Source: Clostridiales bacterium UBA735 (GTDB lineage Bacteria > Bacillota > Clostridia > Oscillospirales > Oscillospiraceae). From it: a stretch of 18,040 bases of DNA. The stretch spans positions 1-18,040 of the forward strand of contig DBLB01000065.1 of NCBI GenBank assembly GCA_002298695.1, given 5' to 3'. Shown here one piece after another: positions 1-6,811 of the stretch (position 1 is the first letter of the stretch; each line of letters starts with the position of its first letter). Below the pieces are notes generated by a model. That model did no database searches. It saw only the letters and a list, made by a program, of their open reading frames with translations, and was not told the DNA's origin. A program made the position numbers and the translations under genes.

Positions 1-30
1 GTTTGACGGGTGGTTTTGATTTAATTTTGC

Positions 31-1623
31 TTACAGTGTCTCAAATCTCTTTATGCCCTTGCGCTTGAGTCTTGCGAAGGATATCGCGGTTATTATTGCT
101 ATTACTGCCGTCGCGATCATCAGCGCGAACACATTCGGCAGCACCTGCACCGCGAACAGATAGACAGCGACGAGCACGATGATATACGCCCAGCCGAGGC
201 ACATCGCAAGCATGATGCCGAGGCTCTGCTTGACCGCTCCGCTCTCGCTGCTCCAGGTGAGGTTAGGCATCTTGATATTCACTCTGAGCCCCGAAACGGC
301 GCACAGGAGCGTGAATATCTGCGGCAGGATAATCATGACCGCCGCCGTGAGAAGCTCCGGCTTGAGGGCAATACAGAAGCATATGCTGCATATCAGCGCG
401 GGGACGGCGGTGAAGAGCATATGGAGCTTCAGCTTCGCCCTGAGAATCTGCCACGAGGTGACGGGGAGCGAGCGGGCTATCCAAAGGCTCTTGCCCTCGA
501 GGGATATCGCGGGCGCGGTGAGTATATTCATCGAAGAGAGCAGACATAAAAGTAAGCACGCGAATGTCGGGGCGTATTCCAGCAATTCCTCGTCCATTCG
601 GGTGACAACTCCGATAAACCAGTCGCTTTTTATCAGCGAGAAAACAGCGACGGCTATCATAAACAGCGCCCCGAGCGAGCAGTTGAGCATATAAGACGGG
701 CTCGAGAGGAAGTGATTTATCTCGCGGCGCAGAAGCGCGCGGTCGATGCCCTGCTGCTTGACCGTCTTCTCTTTGTAGACTGTCTTTGCGGTCTTTCCAC
801 TGCTCGTGACGAGTTTTAAGAATGTGCGCGACATTATGAGCCATGTCGCGGCGAGCAGAGCGAGAATGATGAGCGAAATTATAATTGTCGGCAGAACATC
901 GCCTGCGAACGCCTTGCCGAAAATATAGAGCGGATAGGCGGAGGTGCGCACCTTTGCGGCAACAGCCGCGCTGTTTGCGACGATGCCGGTGATTATCTCG
1001 TTCGCCCTGAAGTAGACATAGTAGTAGCCGCCGAGGAACGCTATAGAAACTATAACTGTTATAATACTCTTGTTTTTTAATTTAACAGCGATTTTTGCAA
1101 CGACCCAGCCGAGTATGCACGACAGTATAAGCACAAGAACAGTCACCATAACGGCCATTATAACTGCCGTTATGCCGGATATTCCGGGGTGCGCGGTTAT
1201 GAAATATACGCCGACGGCGGGGATTACCACAACGCCCGAATACATCAGCCCCATGAGATAGACTCCGACAAGGCGCGCTGCCATGATATCGCGCACGGGG
1301 ATTGGCATCGAGAGCAAAAGGTCGTTGTCCTTTGCGTCATAGAGGCTCGAATATGTGTTGAACACACTGCCGAAAACGCCGAAAAGCGCGGCGGTGGCGC
1401 CCATAATGGCAAAATAGAGCCAGCTCATGCCGAAGGTTATCAGCGGGCGCATCGAATATGACATATAGCAGAACATTCCGCCGATGGCAAAAATCATGAG
1501 CAATATGAACAGCACTATCGAGAATGTCGCCGAGCGTGCAGACTTGCCCTTGCCCGTCTTGCGGTCAACAAAGAAGCTTTTATTGAGTTCGAGAAGCTGT
1601 TTTTTTATCAGTGTTTTCAGCAT
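31..1623 (-). CDS. ABC transporter permease, about 12 membrane segments
   Basis: A 530-residue integral membrane protein that is probably the membrane half of the ABC exporter whose ATPase lies just upstream. Hydrophobic segments are visible at roughly residues 34-54, 66-88, 118-142, 150-176, 187-205, 243-264, 314-331, 352-370, 401-420, 426-445, 468-492 and 497-517, so two six-helix halves are likely. The motif LLLSMPIPVRDI (102-113), with a matching SLPVTSWQI (385-393) in the second half, recalls the coupling loops of ABC-2-like exporters; this is inference. Its ATG overlaps the ATPase stop in the string ATGCTGA, which implies translational coupling. The stop lies only 30 bases from the window edge. 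The gene is less GC-rich than its neighbours and uses ATA isoleucine codons freely. The substrate cannot be told from sequence. Confidence 0.88.
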   Translation of the reverse strand: MLKTLIKKQLLELNKSFFVDRKTGKGKSARSATFSIVLFILLMIFAIGGMFCYMSYSMRPLITFGMSWLYFAIMGATAALFGVFGSVFNTYSSLYDAKDNDLLLSMPIPVRDIMAARLVGVYLMGLMYSGVVVIPAVGVYFITAHPGISGITAVIMAVMVTVLVLILSCILGWVVAKIAVKLKNKSIITVIVSIAFLGGYYYVYFRANEIITGIVANSAAVAAKVRTSAYPLYIFGKAFAGDVLPTIIISLIILALLAATWLIMSRTFLKLVTSSGKTAKTVYKEKTVKQQGIDRALLRREINHFLSSPSYMLNCSLGALFMIAVAVFSLIKSDWFIGVVTRMDEELLEYAPTFACLLLCLLSSMNILTAPAISLEGKSLWIARSLPVTSWQILRAKLKLHMLFTAVPALICSICFCIALKPELLTAAVMIILPQIFTLLCAVSGLRVNIKMPNLTWSSESGAVKQSLGIMLAMCLGWAYIIVLVAVYLFAVQVLPNVFALMIATAVIAIITAISFARLKRKGIKRFETL

Positions 1624-2330
1624 TCTTCTCCCTCCAGTTCGAGGAACACGTTCTCAAGGCTGGAGTCGCCCTTGACCTCCTCCATTGTGCCGGAGCGGAT
1701 GAGCTTTCCGCTTTTTATTATCGCGACCTTGTCGCAGAGCTTTTCGGCAACTTCGAGCACATGGGTCGAGAAGAATATTGCGCCGCCTGAGTTGCAGACC
1801 TCGCGCATCATGCCCTTTAATAAATGCGATGCGGCGGGATCGAGACCGACGAAAGGCTCGTCCATGATAATTAACTTGGGCTCGTGGATCCATGCGGAGA
1901 TTATCGCGAGCTTCTGCTTCATGCCGTGGGAATACGCCGAGATGGGCTGCGCGAGGTCGTCCGTCAGGGCAAAGGCGTCGGCATATTTTGCGATGCGTTC
2001 CTGCCGCGCCTGCGCGTCGACCTGAAAGATATCGGCCACAAAGTTCAAATACTGGATGCCGGACAGAAATTCGTATAAGTCCGGGTTGTCCGGCAGGTAG
2101 GCCGTCATCTTTTTGCAGGCCATGGGGTCGCTGCGGACGCTGTGGCAGCCGATCGTGATCTCGCCGCGGTCAAAGTTCAGAATGCCGGCGCAGGCTTTGA
2201 GCGTTGTCGTCTTGCCGGCGCCGTTGTGGCCGATGAACGCACAGATCTCGCCCGGACGGATGTGCAGCGACAGATCGTCCACGGCGGTATGGTCGCCGAA
2301 GGTTTTTGTCAGATGTTCAATGTTCAGCAT
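1617..2330 (-). CDS. ABC transporter ATP-binding protein
   Basis: A 237-residue nucleotide-binding subunit that should hydrolyse ATP to drive the permease encoded next. Walker A is GHNGAGKTT (34-42), the signature is YSHGMKQK (133-140, a variant of LSGGQ), Walker B is LIIMDEPF (153-160), the D-loop follows as GLDP (162-165), and the switch histidine is H190 in STHVLE. The ATG at 2330 is chosen because GAAAGGA lies 9-10 bases upstream and the protein then begins MLNIEHLTKTF, typical of the family. An upstream in-frame ATG at 2456 would add 42 residues with no homologous look and would overlap the preceding gene. Leucine codon choice shifts from mostly CTG to CTC/TTA about midway (near 1900-1970), matching the permease from there on. 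The arrangement after a GntR gene resembles Ytr-type ABC systems. Confidence 0.93.
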   Translation of the reverse strand: MLNIEHLTKTFGDHTAVDDLSLHIRPGEICAFIGHNGAGKTTTLKACAGILNFDRGEITIGCHSVRSDPMACKKMTAYLPDNPDLYEFLSGIQYLNFVADIFQVDAQARQERIAKYADAFALTDDLAQPISAYSHGMKQKLAIISAWIHEPKLIIMDEPFVGLDPAASHLLKGMMREVCNSGGAIFFSTHVLEVAEKLCDKVAIIKSGKLIRSGTMEEVKGDSSLENVFLELEGEEC

Positions 2331-2445
2331 AAATTCCAATCCTTTCTTCGAGACGTCCGGCCATCTGCCGCGGCGTCCCGTTTCCCTTTCCTTTCTGGAG
2401 ATGCGCATGTTCCATGGATATTGCGTTAGACGCAGGCGGCGGAAA

Positions 2446-3789
2446 TCAGTTCCCATCCGTCAGCAGATCGTAGATCAGCTCGGCCTGCCCCGGTTCGCGG
2501 GAACCGAAGAGGTATATCGCCTCGTCCGTCCGTACCAGCAGGAACGGCGGGACGGTAGGGTCGAAGCAGACGGTCACGCCGCCCAGATCACGGGAAAAAT
2601 AGCGCCCGCGATCGAGCGTCTCCATGCTCGTGCCGTTCGCGCGCGAAAGTCCCTGCGGCAGCGCATCCAGGAGCTGGAGCTCGGTGATGGCGCTGCGCTC
2701 CACGGTATACTCTTTTGTTCCGTAGTGCGAGACGAGCACCGTATCCGTCGCCGTCAGCGTCACGGGGCGGCGCGCCGCCGCCGAGAAGGCAGGGCCGATG
2801 GCGAGCGTGCCGAGCAGGCAGAGCACCGCAAAGGCCATGAAGACCCGGCCCGCAGGGCGCGCCAGATTGACACCTGTGTTGATGCCGGTTCGGGCGTTTA
2901 CAAGCACATGGCGGTCGTCCGGGTTGTAGTAGAACAGGCCCCAGATCCAGAGATCATCCTCATCGACGAGCGCGCCGGTGGAGCTGCCGGCGGTCAGCTT
3001 CTCCTGTAAGCGGCGCAGGCGGAATTCCGTCCGCAGCAGCACAAGGATATGCAGCACAAACAGCAGGATCATGCCCACAAGGCCCAGCCACTCCGACTGG
3101 AACGTCAGGCAATAGACGTAATTCAGCGCTGCCATCACCCAGGCGCTCACCAGCCAGAGGCGGCCCCAGCTGTGCAGGCGCACCTGGCTGAGCACTTTGG
3201 TCAGCGCGGCGTTTTCGTCCACACGCTCGCTCTTTTTCCGGTAGCAGAAGCGATAGCAGACCCAGAACAGCAGAATGCAGCCCGCATCGATCAGAATAAC
3301 AGCCCATGCCGTCCGGTTCCAGGCCAGCGGGAGCAGACTGACTGCCAGCGGCAGCACGAACAGCCACGGAGAAAGCCAGCGATACGACGGGATGGCCGAG
3401 AGGTCGACCTGCGTCACCCGGGCAGGCGGCGCTTTATGCCAGCCGCGCGCGGCCTTGAGGCGCTTGAGCGCCAGATTGCAGCGGGCATAGGGCACGCTCG
3501 GCAGCACGCAGAGCAGGATCAGCCACACCGACCAGAGCGTGAAGGTCGCGCCGGTGTCCGGGACGAATATGGCCGCGGCCCCGGCCAGCACCAGTCCCGC
3601 GCAGACAGCCCATTCCCCGCGCCGGAAGCGCAGGAGATCGGCCTGAAGTGCAGGATCCGCCTGGAATTCATGGGGCACTGTCACGCCGACGGCGATGTTT
3701 TTCTTGAATTTTGCCTCGTTGGCCTGCATGGCCGCCACCATCGGCGCAAGCCAGAGCACGCTCAGCCATAAAATCAGCCGCATTGTCAT
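2446..3789 (-). CDS. DUF5808-containing multi-pass membrane protein with C-terminal PH-like region
   Basis: A 447-residue membrane protein. Hydrophobic segments occur near residues 4-21, 61-78, 84-98, 140-156, 161-179, 211-229, 236-253 and 316-334. Residues about 278-312, with the motif WGLFYYNPDD followed by NLARP, match the DUF5808 signature. The first part resembles DUF1648-type proteins, which are often encoded beside GntR/YtrA regulators. The last 100 or so residues (VTLTATDTVLVSHYG onward) look like a beta-rich PH-like domain; that is inference. The start ATG at 3789 overlaps the GntR stop (ATGA) and has GGAGGTGA upstream; a second ATG two codons later is also possible. A 115-base gap without obvious signals separates it from the ATPase gene. 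The function is unknown; a sensor or accessory of the ABC system is plausible. Confidence 0.85.
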   Translation of the reverse strand: MTMRLILWLSVLWLAPMVAAMQANEAKFKKNIAVGVTVPHEFQADPALQADLLRFRRGEWAVCAGLVLAGAAAIFVPDTGATFTLWSVWLILLCVLPSVPYARCNLALKRLKAARGWHKAPPARVTQVDLSAIPSYRWLSPWLFVLPLAVSLLPLAWNRTAWAVILIDAGCILLFWVCYRFCYRKKSERVDENAALTKVLSQVRLHSWGRLWLVSAWVMAALNYVYCLTFQSEWLGLVGMILLFVLHILVLLRTEFRLRRLQEKLTAGSSTGALVDEDDLWIWGLFYYNPDDRHVLVNARTGINTGVNLARPAGRVFMAFAVLCLLGTLAIGPAFSAAARRPVTLTATDTVLVSHYGTKEYTVERSAITELQLLDALPQGLSRANGTSMETLDRGRYFSRDLGGVTVCFDPTVPPFLLVRTDEAIYLFGSREPGQAELIYDLLTDGN

Positions 3790-4157
3790 CTCGCGTCACC
3801 TCCGCAAAGCTCGGCGCAGAGCGCCAGAAGTTCCTCCCGTCCCATTCCGGCCAGACGCAGCTCGGAAAGGCACAGGCGCAGCGCCTCGCGCTGCGCCGCC
3901 GTGGGCCCCCGCGCGCCGCCCGGGGCGGCAATGACGCTGCCGCTGCGGCGGTCGGCCGTCAGATAGCCCTCGGATTTCAGCAGCTGATAGGCTTTGCTGA
4001 CCGTCATGGTATTCACGCCGCTCTCCTCGGCCAGCGCGCGGACCGTCGGCAACCGGTCGCCGGGGTGCAGGCAGCCATCGGCGATGCCGAGTACGATCTG
4101 GTTGCGCAGCTGCTGGTAGAGCGGGACATCGCTTGTAAAATCAAAGCTCAGAAGCAT
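3786..4157 (-). CDS. GntR family transcriptional regulator, YtrA-type
   Basis: A 123-residue repressor. It has an N-terminal GntR winged helix: VPLYQQLRNQIVLGI (11-25), PGDRLPTVRALA (32-43), the recognition helix NTMTVSKAYQLL (49-60) and EGYLTADRRSGS in the wing (63-74). A short helical tail of about 45 residues follows in place of a large effector domain, the hallmark of the YtrA subfamily. The start at 4157 has GGAGGG 6-7 bases upstream; longer readings from 4211 would translate the operator itself. It heads a four-gene operon and almost surely represses it through the perfect palindrome at 4171-4195. The family often responds to cell-envelope stress or antibiotics; the inducer here is not known. 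Confidence 0.92.
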   Translation of the reverse strand: MLLSFDFTSDVPLYQQLRNQIVLGIADGCLHPGDRLPTVRALAEESGVNTMTVSKAYQLLKSEGYLTADRRSGSVIAAPGGARGPTAAQREALRLCLSELRLAGMGREELLALCAELCGGDAR

Positions 4158-4170
4158 CTCGTTCCCTCCG

Positions 4171-4195
4171 TTTGTATTATAGAATATAATACAAA
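4171..4195. promoter_or_regulatory. 25-bp palindromic operator for the GntR-type repressor
   Basis: Two perfect 11-bp arms, TTTGTATTATA and TATAATACAAA, are separated by GAA. The site lies 13 bases upstream of the repressor start and covers the -10 element and predicted start of transcription, so bound repressor would block its own operon. A perfect inverted repeat of this size directly upstream of a YtrA-type regulator is good evidence for autoregulation; binding itself is inferred. Confidence 0.85.
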
Positions 4196-4211
4196 TGATA
4201 CAAAATGTCAA
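4183..4211 (-). promoter_or_regulatory. Sigma-A-type promoter of the GntR-ABC operon
   Basis: On the minus strand, TTGACA (4211-4206, consensus) and TATATT (4188-4183) are separated by 17 bases. The predicted start of transcription falls about 7 bases further on, leaving a short leader that contains the full GGAGGG ribosome binding site. The -10 is buried inside the palindromic operator. Confidence 0.8.
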
Positions 4212-4227
4212 TCGTCATTTTGCCATC

Positions 4228-4256
4228 TTGCACTTTGGGGCCGCGTCCTGTATAAT
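4228..4256 (+). promoter_or_regulatory. Sigma-A-type promoter of the deoxynucleoside kinase gene
   Basis: TTGCAC (4228-4233) and a consensus TATAAT (4251-4256) are separated by 17 bases. They lie 31 bases ahead of the kinase ATG and back to back with the repressor promoter: the two -35 boxes are 16 bases apart. The palindromic operator is outside this promoter, so the kinase need not share the repressor's control. Confidence 0.82.
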
Positions 4257-4287
4257 AGGAAAGGTTTTGCCGAAGGGAGGGTGCACC

Positions 4288-4878
4288 ATGCAATATATTG
4301 CGATCTGCGGAACGGTCGGTTCCGGAAAGACAACGCTGCTCCGCCGCCTGCTGGCGCGCCTCGGCTCCCGCGCGGCCTGGCACGAGGAGCGGCCGCAGGA
4401 CAACCCGTATATCAGCGACTATTACAGCGATTCCAGGCGTTGGTCGTTTCACTCACAGATCACGTTTCTCTCGCTCTATTTTGACGATCCGAAGTGGAAA
4501 AATGCGGACGCGGCGGAGTTTTTCTTCTTTGACCGCGCATTTCTGGAAAATCTAGTAATCGCTGAATACCGCCGCAACCAGGGCGATCTGACAGAGGATG
4601 AATTTGCGATCCTCTGCAAGCTGGCTAACGGCATTGCAGCGCTGATGCCGCCGGTCGACAAATACATCTATCTCGACTGCTCCGTGCAGACGGTGCTCAG
4701 CCACATGCGCCGGCGCGGGCGGGAGTATGAGGACGACCTGGATCTGATGTACGTCTACGAACTCAAGGCGCTCTATGATAAGTGGGCGTTGACGCTCCCG
4801 CCGGAACGCACGCTGCACGTTGATATGAACGCGGACAGCTATGATCTGGAGCAGATCGTCCGCTTCCTCGAAAACTGA
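4288..4878 (+). CDS. Deoxynucleoside kinase family protein
   Basis: A 196-residue P-loop kinase that probably phosphorylates deoxynucleosides (deoxyadenosine/deoxyguanosine type) in the salvage pathway in the cytoplasm. The P-loop is GTVGSGKTT (8-16). The E-E-R at 33-35 fits the catalytic glutamate position, FDRAFLEN (81-88) corresponds to the D-R-S substrate motif, and the arginine-rich lid is RRRGREYE (141-148). Length fits the bacterial dNK family (about 200-220). The ATG at 4288 is chosen because AGGGAGGGTG precedes it closely; upstream in-frame codons overlap the promoter. It has its own promoter and is followed by a terminator-like hairpin, so it may be monocistronic. The exact base preference cannot be read from sequence. 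Confidence 0.88.
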   Translation: MQYIAICGTVGSGKTTLLRRLLARLGSRAAWHEERPQDNPYISDYYSDSRRWSFHSQITFLSLYFDDPKWKNADAAEFFFFDRAFLENLVIAEYRRNQGDLTEDEFAILCKLANGIAALMPPVDKYIYLDCSVQTVLSHMRRRGREYEDDLDLMYVYELKALYDKWALTLPPERTLHVDMNADSYDLEQIVRFLEN

Positions 4879-4884
4879 CCAATG

Positions 4885-4916
4885 CCGTGCGGCCCGGATC
4901 CGGGCTGTGCGGTTTT
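4885..4916 (+). terminator. Probable intrinsic terminator after the kinase gene
   Basis: A 12-bp stem (CCGTGCGGCCCG with CGGGCTGTGCGG, three G-U pairs) has a GATC loop and is followed by TTTT. It begins six bases after the kinase stop. The T-run is short, so readthrough into the next gene is possible. Confidence 0.6.
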
Positions 4917-4931
4917 GCGCGCCCATGCATG

Positions 4932-4956
4932 AAAAAGCCGCCGCAGATGCGGCGGC
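4932..4956 (-). terminator. Orphan hairpin with T-run on the minus strand
   Basis: The perfect 9-bp inverted repeat GCCGCCGCA / TGCGGCGGC is preceded on the plus strand by AAAAA, so it reads as a stem followed by TTTTT on the minus strand. No minus-strand gene ends here; it lies between two plus-strand genes. It may stop antisense transcription, or it may only be structural. Confidence 0.45.
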
Positions 4957-4997
4957 AGCTGAAAATATGCCATTCTGGCAAGAATTTGGAGGAATTT

Positions 4998-6125
4998 ATG
5001 ATGGAAACCAGTCAGGTTTATTTTACCGATTTTCGCTGCCATCCGGGCCTGAACCAGCAGCAAAAGCTGCGCAGGCTCATGCTGCGGGCCGGAATGGACA
5101 AAATTGATTTCAAGGACAAGTTTGTCGCCATCAAAATGCACTTCGGCGAGCTTGGCAATCTGGCCTTCCTGCGGCCGAACTATGCCAAAACCGTGGCCGA
5201 CCTGGTGAAGGAGCTCGGCGGACGGCCGTTTCTGACCGACTGCAATACGCTCTACATCGGCAGCCGCAAGCATGCGCTCGAGCATCTGGACACGGCGTAT
5301 CTCAACGGCTTTTCGCCGCTTTCCACAGGCTGCCACGTCATCATTGCCGACGGACTGAAGGGCACCGACGAGGCGGAGGTTCCGGTCGCGGGTGCGGAGT
5401 ACTGTCCAACGGCCAAAATCGGGCGGGCGCTGATGGATGCAGACATCGTCATCTCGCTGACGCATTTCAAGGGGCACGAGTCCACCGGCTTCGGCGGTGC
5501 GCTGAAGAACCTCGGCATGGGCGGCGGATCGCGCGCAGGCAAGATGGATATGCACTGCGAGGAAAAGCCCAGCGTCAACCAGAGTCTCTGCGTGGGCTGC
5601 GGCGCGTGCCAGCGGATCTGCGCGCACGGCGCGCCGATCATCACGGACGGGAAATGTACGATCGACCATAGCCGCTGCGTCGGCTGCGGCCGCTGCATCG
5701 CCATCTGTCCGAAGGACGCCGTCGAGCCGAGCTACGACATGAATTCTCACATTCTCAACTGCAAGATCGCTGAGTATTCGAAGGCCGTCGTCGATGGGCG
5801 GCCGAGCTTCCATATCTCGATCGTGCGCGATGTCTCGCCGAACTGCGACTGCCACTCGGAAAACGATGTCCCCGTCGTTCCGGACGTCGGTATGTTCGCC
5901 TCGTTTGACCCGGTCGCACTTGATCTCGCCTGCGCCGACGCCGTCAACCGTCAGCCCGTGATGCCGCATTCCGAGCTGGACGAGGCGTGCGCAGCCCACG
6001 GCGGCGCGGAGGAGCATGACCATTTCCATGTCGTCCACCCCGACACTGACTGGCGTTCGTCCATTGCGCATGGCGTGAAGATCGGCCTCGGCAGCGACCG
6101 GTATGAGCTGATCACCGTCCGCTGA
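4998..6125 (+). CDS. DUF362 domain protein with two 4Fe-4S ferredoxin motifs
   Basis: A 375-residue cytoplasmic iron-sulfur protein. The N-terminal 190 residues carry the DUF362 fold (VAIKMHFGELGN near 43-54; ISLTHFKGHESTGFGGALKN near 152-171). Then come two classical ferredoxin clusters: C198, C201, C204, C208 (CVGCGACQRIC) and C227, C230, C233, C237 (CVGCGRCIAIC). Each set suits one 4Fe-4S cluster. Another DUF362-like stretch follows (VGMFASFDPVALDLACADAVN). The family is common in anaerobes and is assumed to act in electron transfer; no reaction is established. Two adjacent ATGs (4998 and 5001) both lie at workable distance from GGAGG at 4988-4992, so the start is uncertain by one codon. 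No clear promoter of its own was seen. Confidence 0.88.
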   Translation: MMETSQVYFTDFRCHPGLNQQQKLRRLMLRAGMDKIDFKDKFVAIKMHFGELGNLAFLRPNYAKTVADLVKELGGRPFLTDCNTLYIGSRKHALEHLDTAYLNGFSPLSTGCHVIIADGLKGTDEAEVPVAGAEYCPTAKIGRALMDADIVISLTHFKGHESTGFGGALKNLGMGGGSRAGKMDMHCEEKPSVNQSLCVGCGACQRICAHGAPIITDGKCTIDHSRCVGCGRCIAICPKDAVEPSYDMNSHILNCKIAEYSKAVVDGRPSFHISIVRDVSPNCDCHSENDVPVVPDVGMFASFDPVALDLACADAVNRQPVMPHSELDEACAAHGGAEEHDHFHVVHPDTDWRSSIAHGVKIGLGSDRYELITVR

Positions 6126-6198
6126 GCGCCCAGGCGGCGGAAGCGGATCTCCCGTTTTCAGGGAACCTGAAGTACAAACAATTTCGATGGTATGCAAA

Positions 6199-6226
6199 AA
6201 GGATCGCGCCGAACGGCGCGATCCTT
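6199..6226 (-). terminator. Intrinsic terminator of the zinc-ribbon gene
   Basis: On the minus strand, a GC-rich stem of 11-13 bp (GGATCGCGCCG with its complement) is followed by TTTTTG. It lies about 24 bases past the zinc-ribbon stop. It could also slow plus-strand transcription arriving from the DUF362 gene, although the plus-strand T-run is only TT. A smaller hairpin, TTCAGG-GAA-CCTGAA, lies at 6157-6171. Confidence 0.85.
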
Positions 6227-6249
6227 GATGTTCAGATGGGGTTTCTGAA

Positions 6250-6528
6250 TCAGCCCTCGTTCTTCATACGGGCGAAGCAGTCGCTGCAGTAAACCGGGCG
6301 ATCGGACTTCGGCTCGAACGGGACACGGGCTTCGCCGCCGCAGGCAGCACAGGTCGCAGTGAAGTATTCACGCGGGCCGCGGGTCGCGTTCTTGCGGGCG
6401 TCGCGGCAGGCCTTGCAGCGCTGCGGCTCGTTCTGGAAGCCACGCTCTGCGTAGAATTCCTGCTCACCGGCGGTGAAAACGAATTCCTTGCCGCACTCTT
6501 TGCAAACTAAAGTCTTGTCTTCGTACAT
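6250..6528 (-). CDS. Small zinc-ribbon protein with CxxC motifs
   Basis: A 92-residue protein with four CxxC pairs: CKEC (9-12), CKAC (38-41), CAAC (60-63) and CSDC (81-84), enough for two zinc ribbons. The first half (LVCKECGKEFVFTAGEQEFY, then ERGFQNEPQRCKACR) is the 'probable zinc-ribbon domain' signature widespread in Firmicutes; the second half is the CxxC...YCSDCF element often fused to it. The role is unknown; nucleic-acid or protein binding is usually assumed. GAGAGG lies 9 bases ahead of the ATG. A consensus promoter lies about 237 bases upstream, leaving an unusually long leader, and a strong terminator follows, so the gene is probably its own transcription unit. Confidence 0.9.
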   Translation of the reverse strand: MYEDKTLVCKECGKEFVFTAGEQEFYAERGFQNEPQRCKACRDARKNATRGPREYFTATCAACGGEARVPFEPKSDRPVYCSDCFARMKNEG

Positions 6529-6758
6529 TCCATTTTACCTCTCTTTTGCGAAAGTAGATTGATTTGCCCTGAAACTTGCGGCGATGCGCTGCTACAGGGT
6601 ATTTATGCCATCAGCCGCAGGGCTGGATGCGCCGGATACGCCTTGGGATCGAACTTGACCTTATCGCAGACAGAGAGACAAAGGGAAGCGGAACCATTCA
6701 GGCAGGTCGGAAAAGGGGCGTTTGGGGACGATGAAACCGTCTGTCAGGCCCTCTCACT
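6529..6758 (-). other. Long structured 5' leader or small RNA ahead of the zinc-ribbon gene
   Basis: About 230 bases lie between the predicted start of transcription and the zinc-ribbon ATG, with no convincing gene. Hairpins visible on the minus strand include GACG-GTTTCAT-CGTC (6741-6727), CAT(C)CAGCC-CTGC-GGCTGATG (6629-6609) and a CCCTG...CAGGG stem enclosing GCAGCG-CAT-CGCCGC (6599-6567). None ends in a T-run, so transcription probably continues into the gene. No riboswitch consensus, tmRNA, SRP or RNase P core was recognised. It could be a cis-regulatory leader or a stable RNA processed from it. Confidence 0.45.
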
Positions 6759-6764
6759 TCTGCC

Positions 6765-6793
6765 ATTATATGCAAGAAAAGGCGTTTTGTCAA
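6765..6793 (-). promoter_or_regulatory. Consensus sigma-A promoter for the leader and zinc-ribbon gene
   Basis: On the minus strand, TTGACA (6793-6788) and TATAAT (6770-6765), both perfect consensus hexamers, are separated by 17 bases. This is the strongest-looking promoter in the window. It lies 19 bases past the glmM stop and drives transcription toward the zinc-ribbon gene. Confidence 0.9.
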
Positions 6794-6811
6794 TAGTCAA
6801 TAAAACTTATT

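Noticed and set aside
4839..6197. Long minus-strand open frame opposite the DUF362 gene
   Set aside because: It mirrors the codon phase of a gene with clear ferredoxin motifs; its protein is low-complexity and Arg/Ala-rich with no recognisable domain.
6645..6654. tRNA T-loop-like GTTCGATCCC on the minus strand
   Set aside because: The flanking bases do not form a T-stem, and no acceptor stem, D-arm or anticodon arm can be built around it.
6529..6758. Firm assignment as 6S RNA, tmRNA, SRP RNA or RNase P RNA
   Set aside because: None of the conserved cores could be found, and the 5' and 3' ends do not form the long closing helix expected of 6S RNA.
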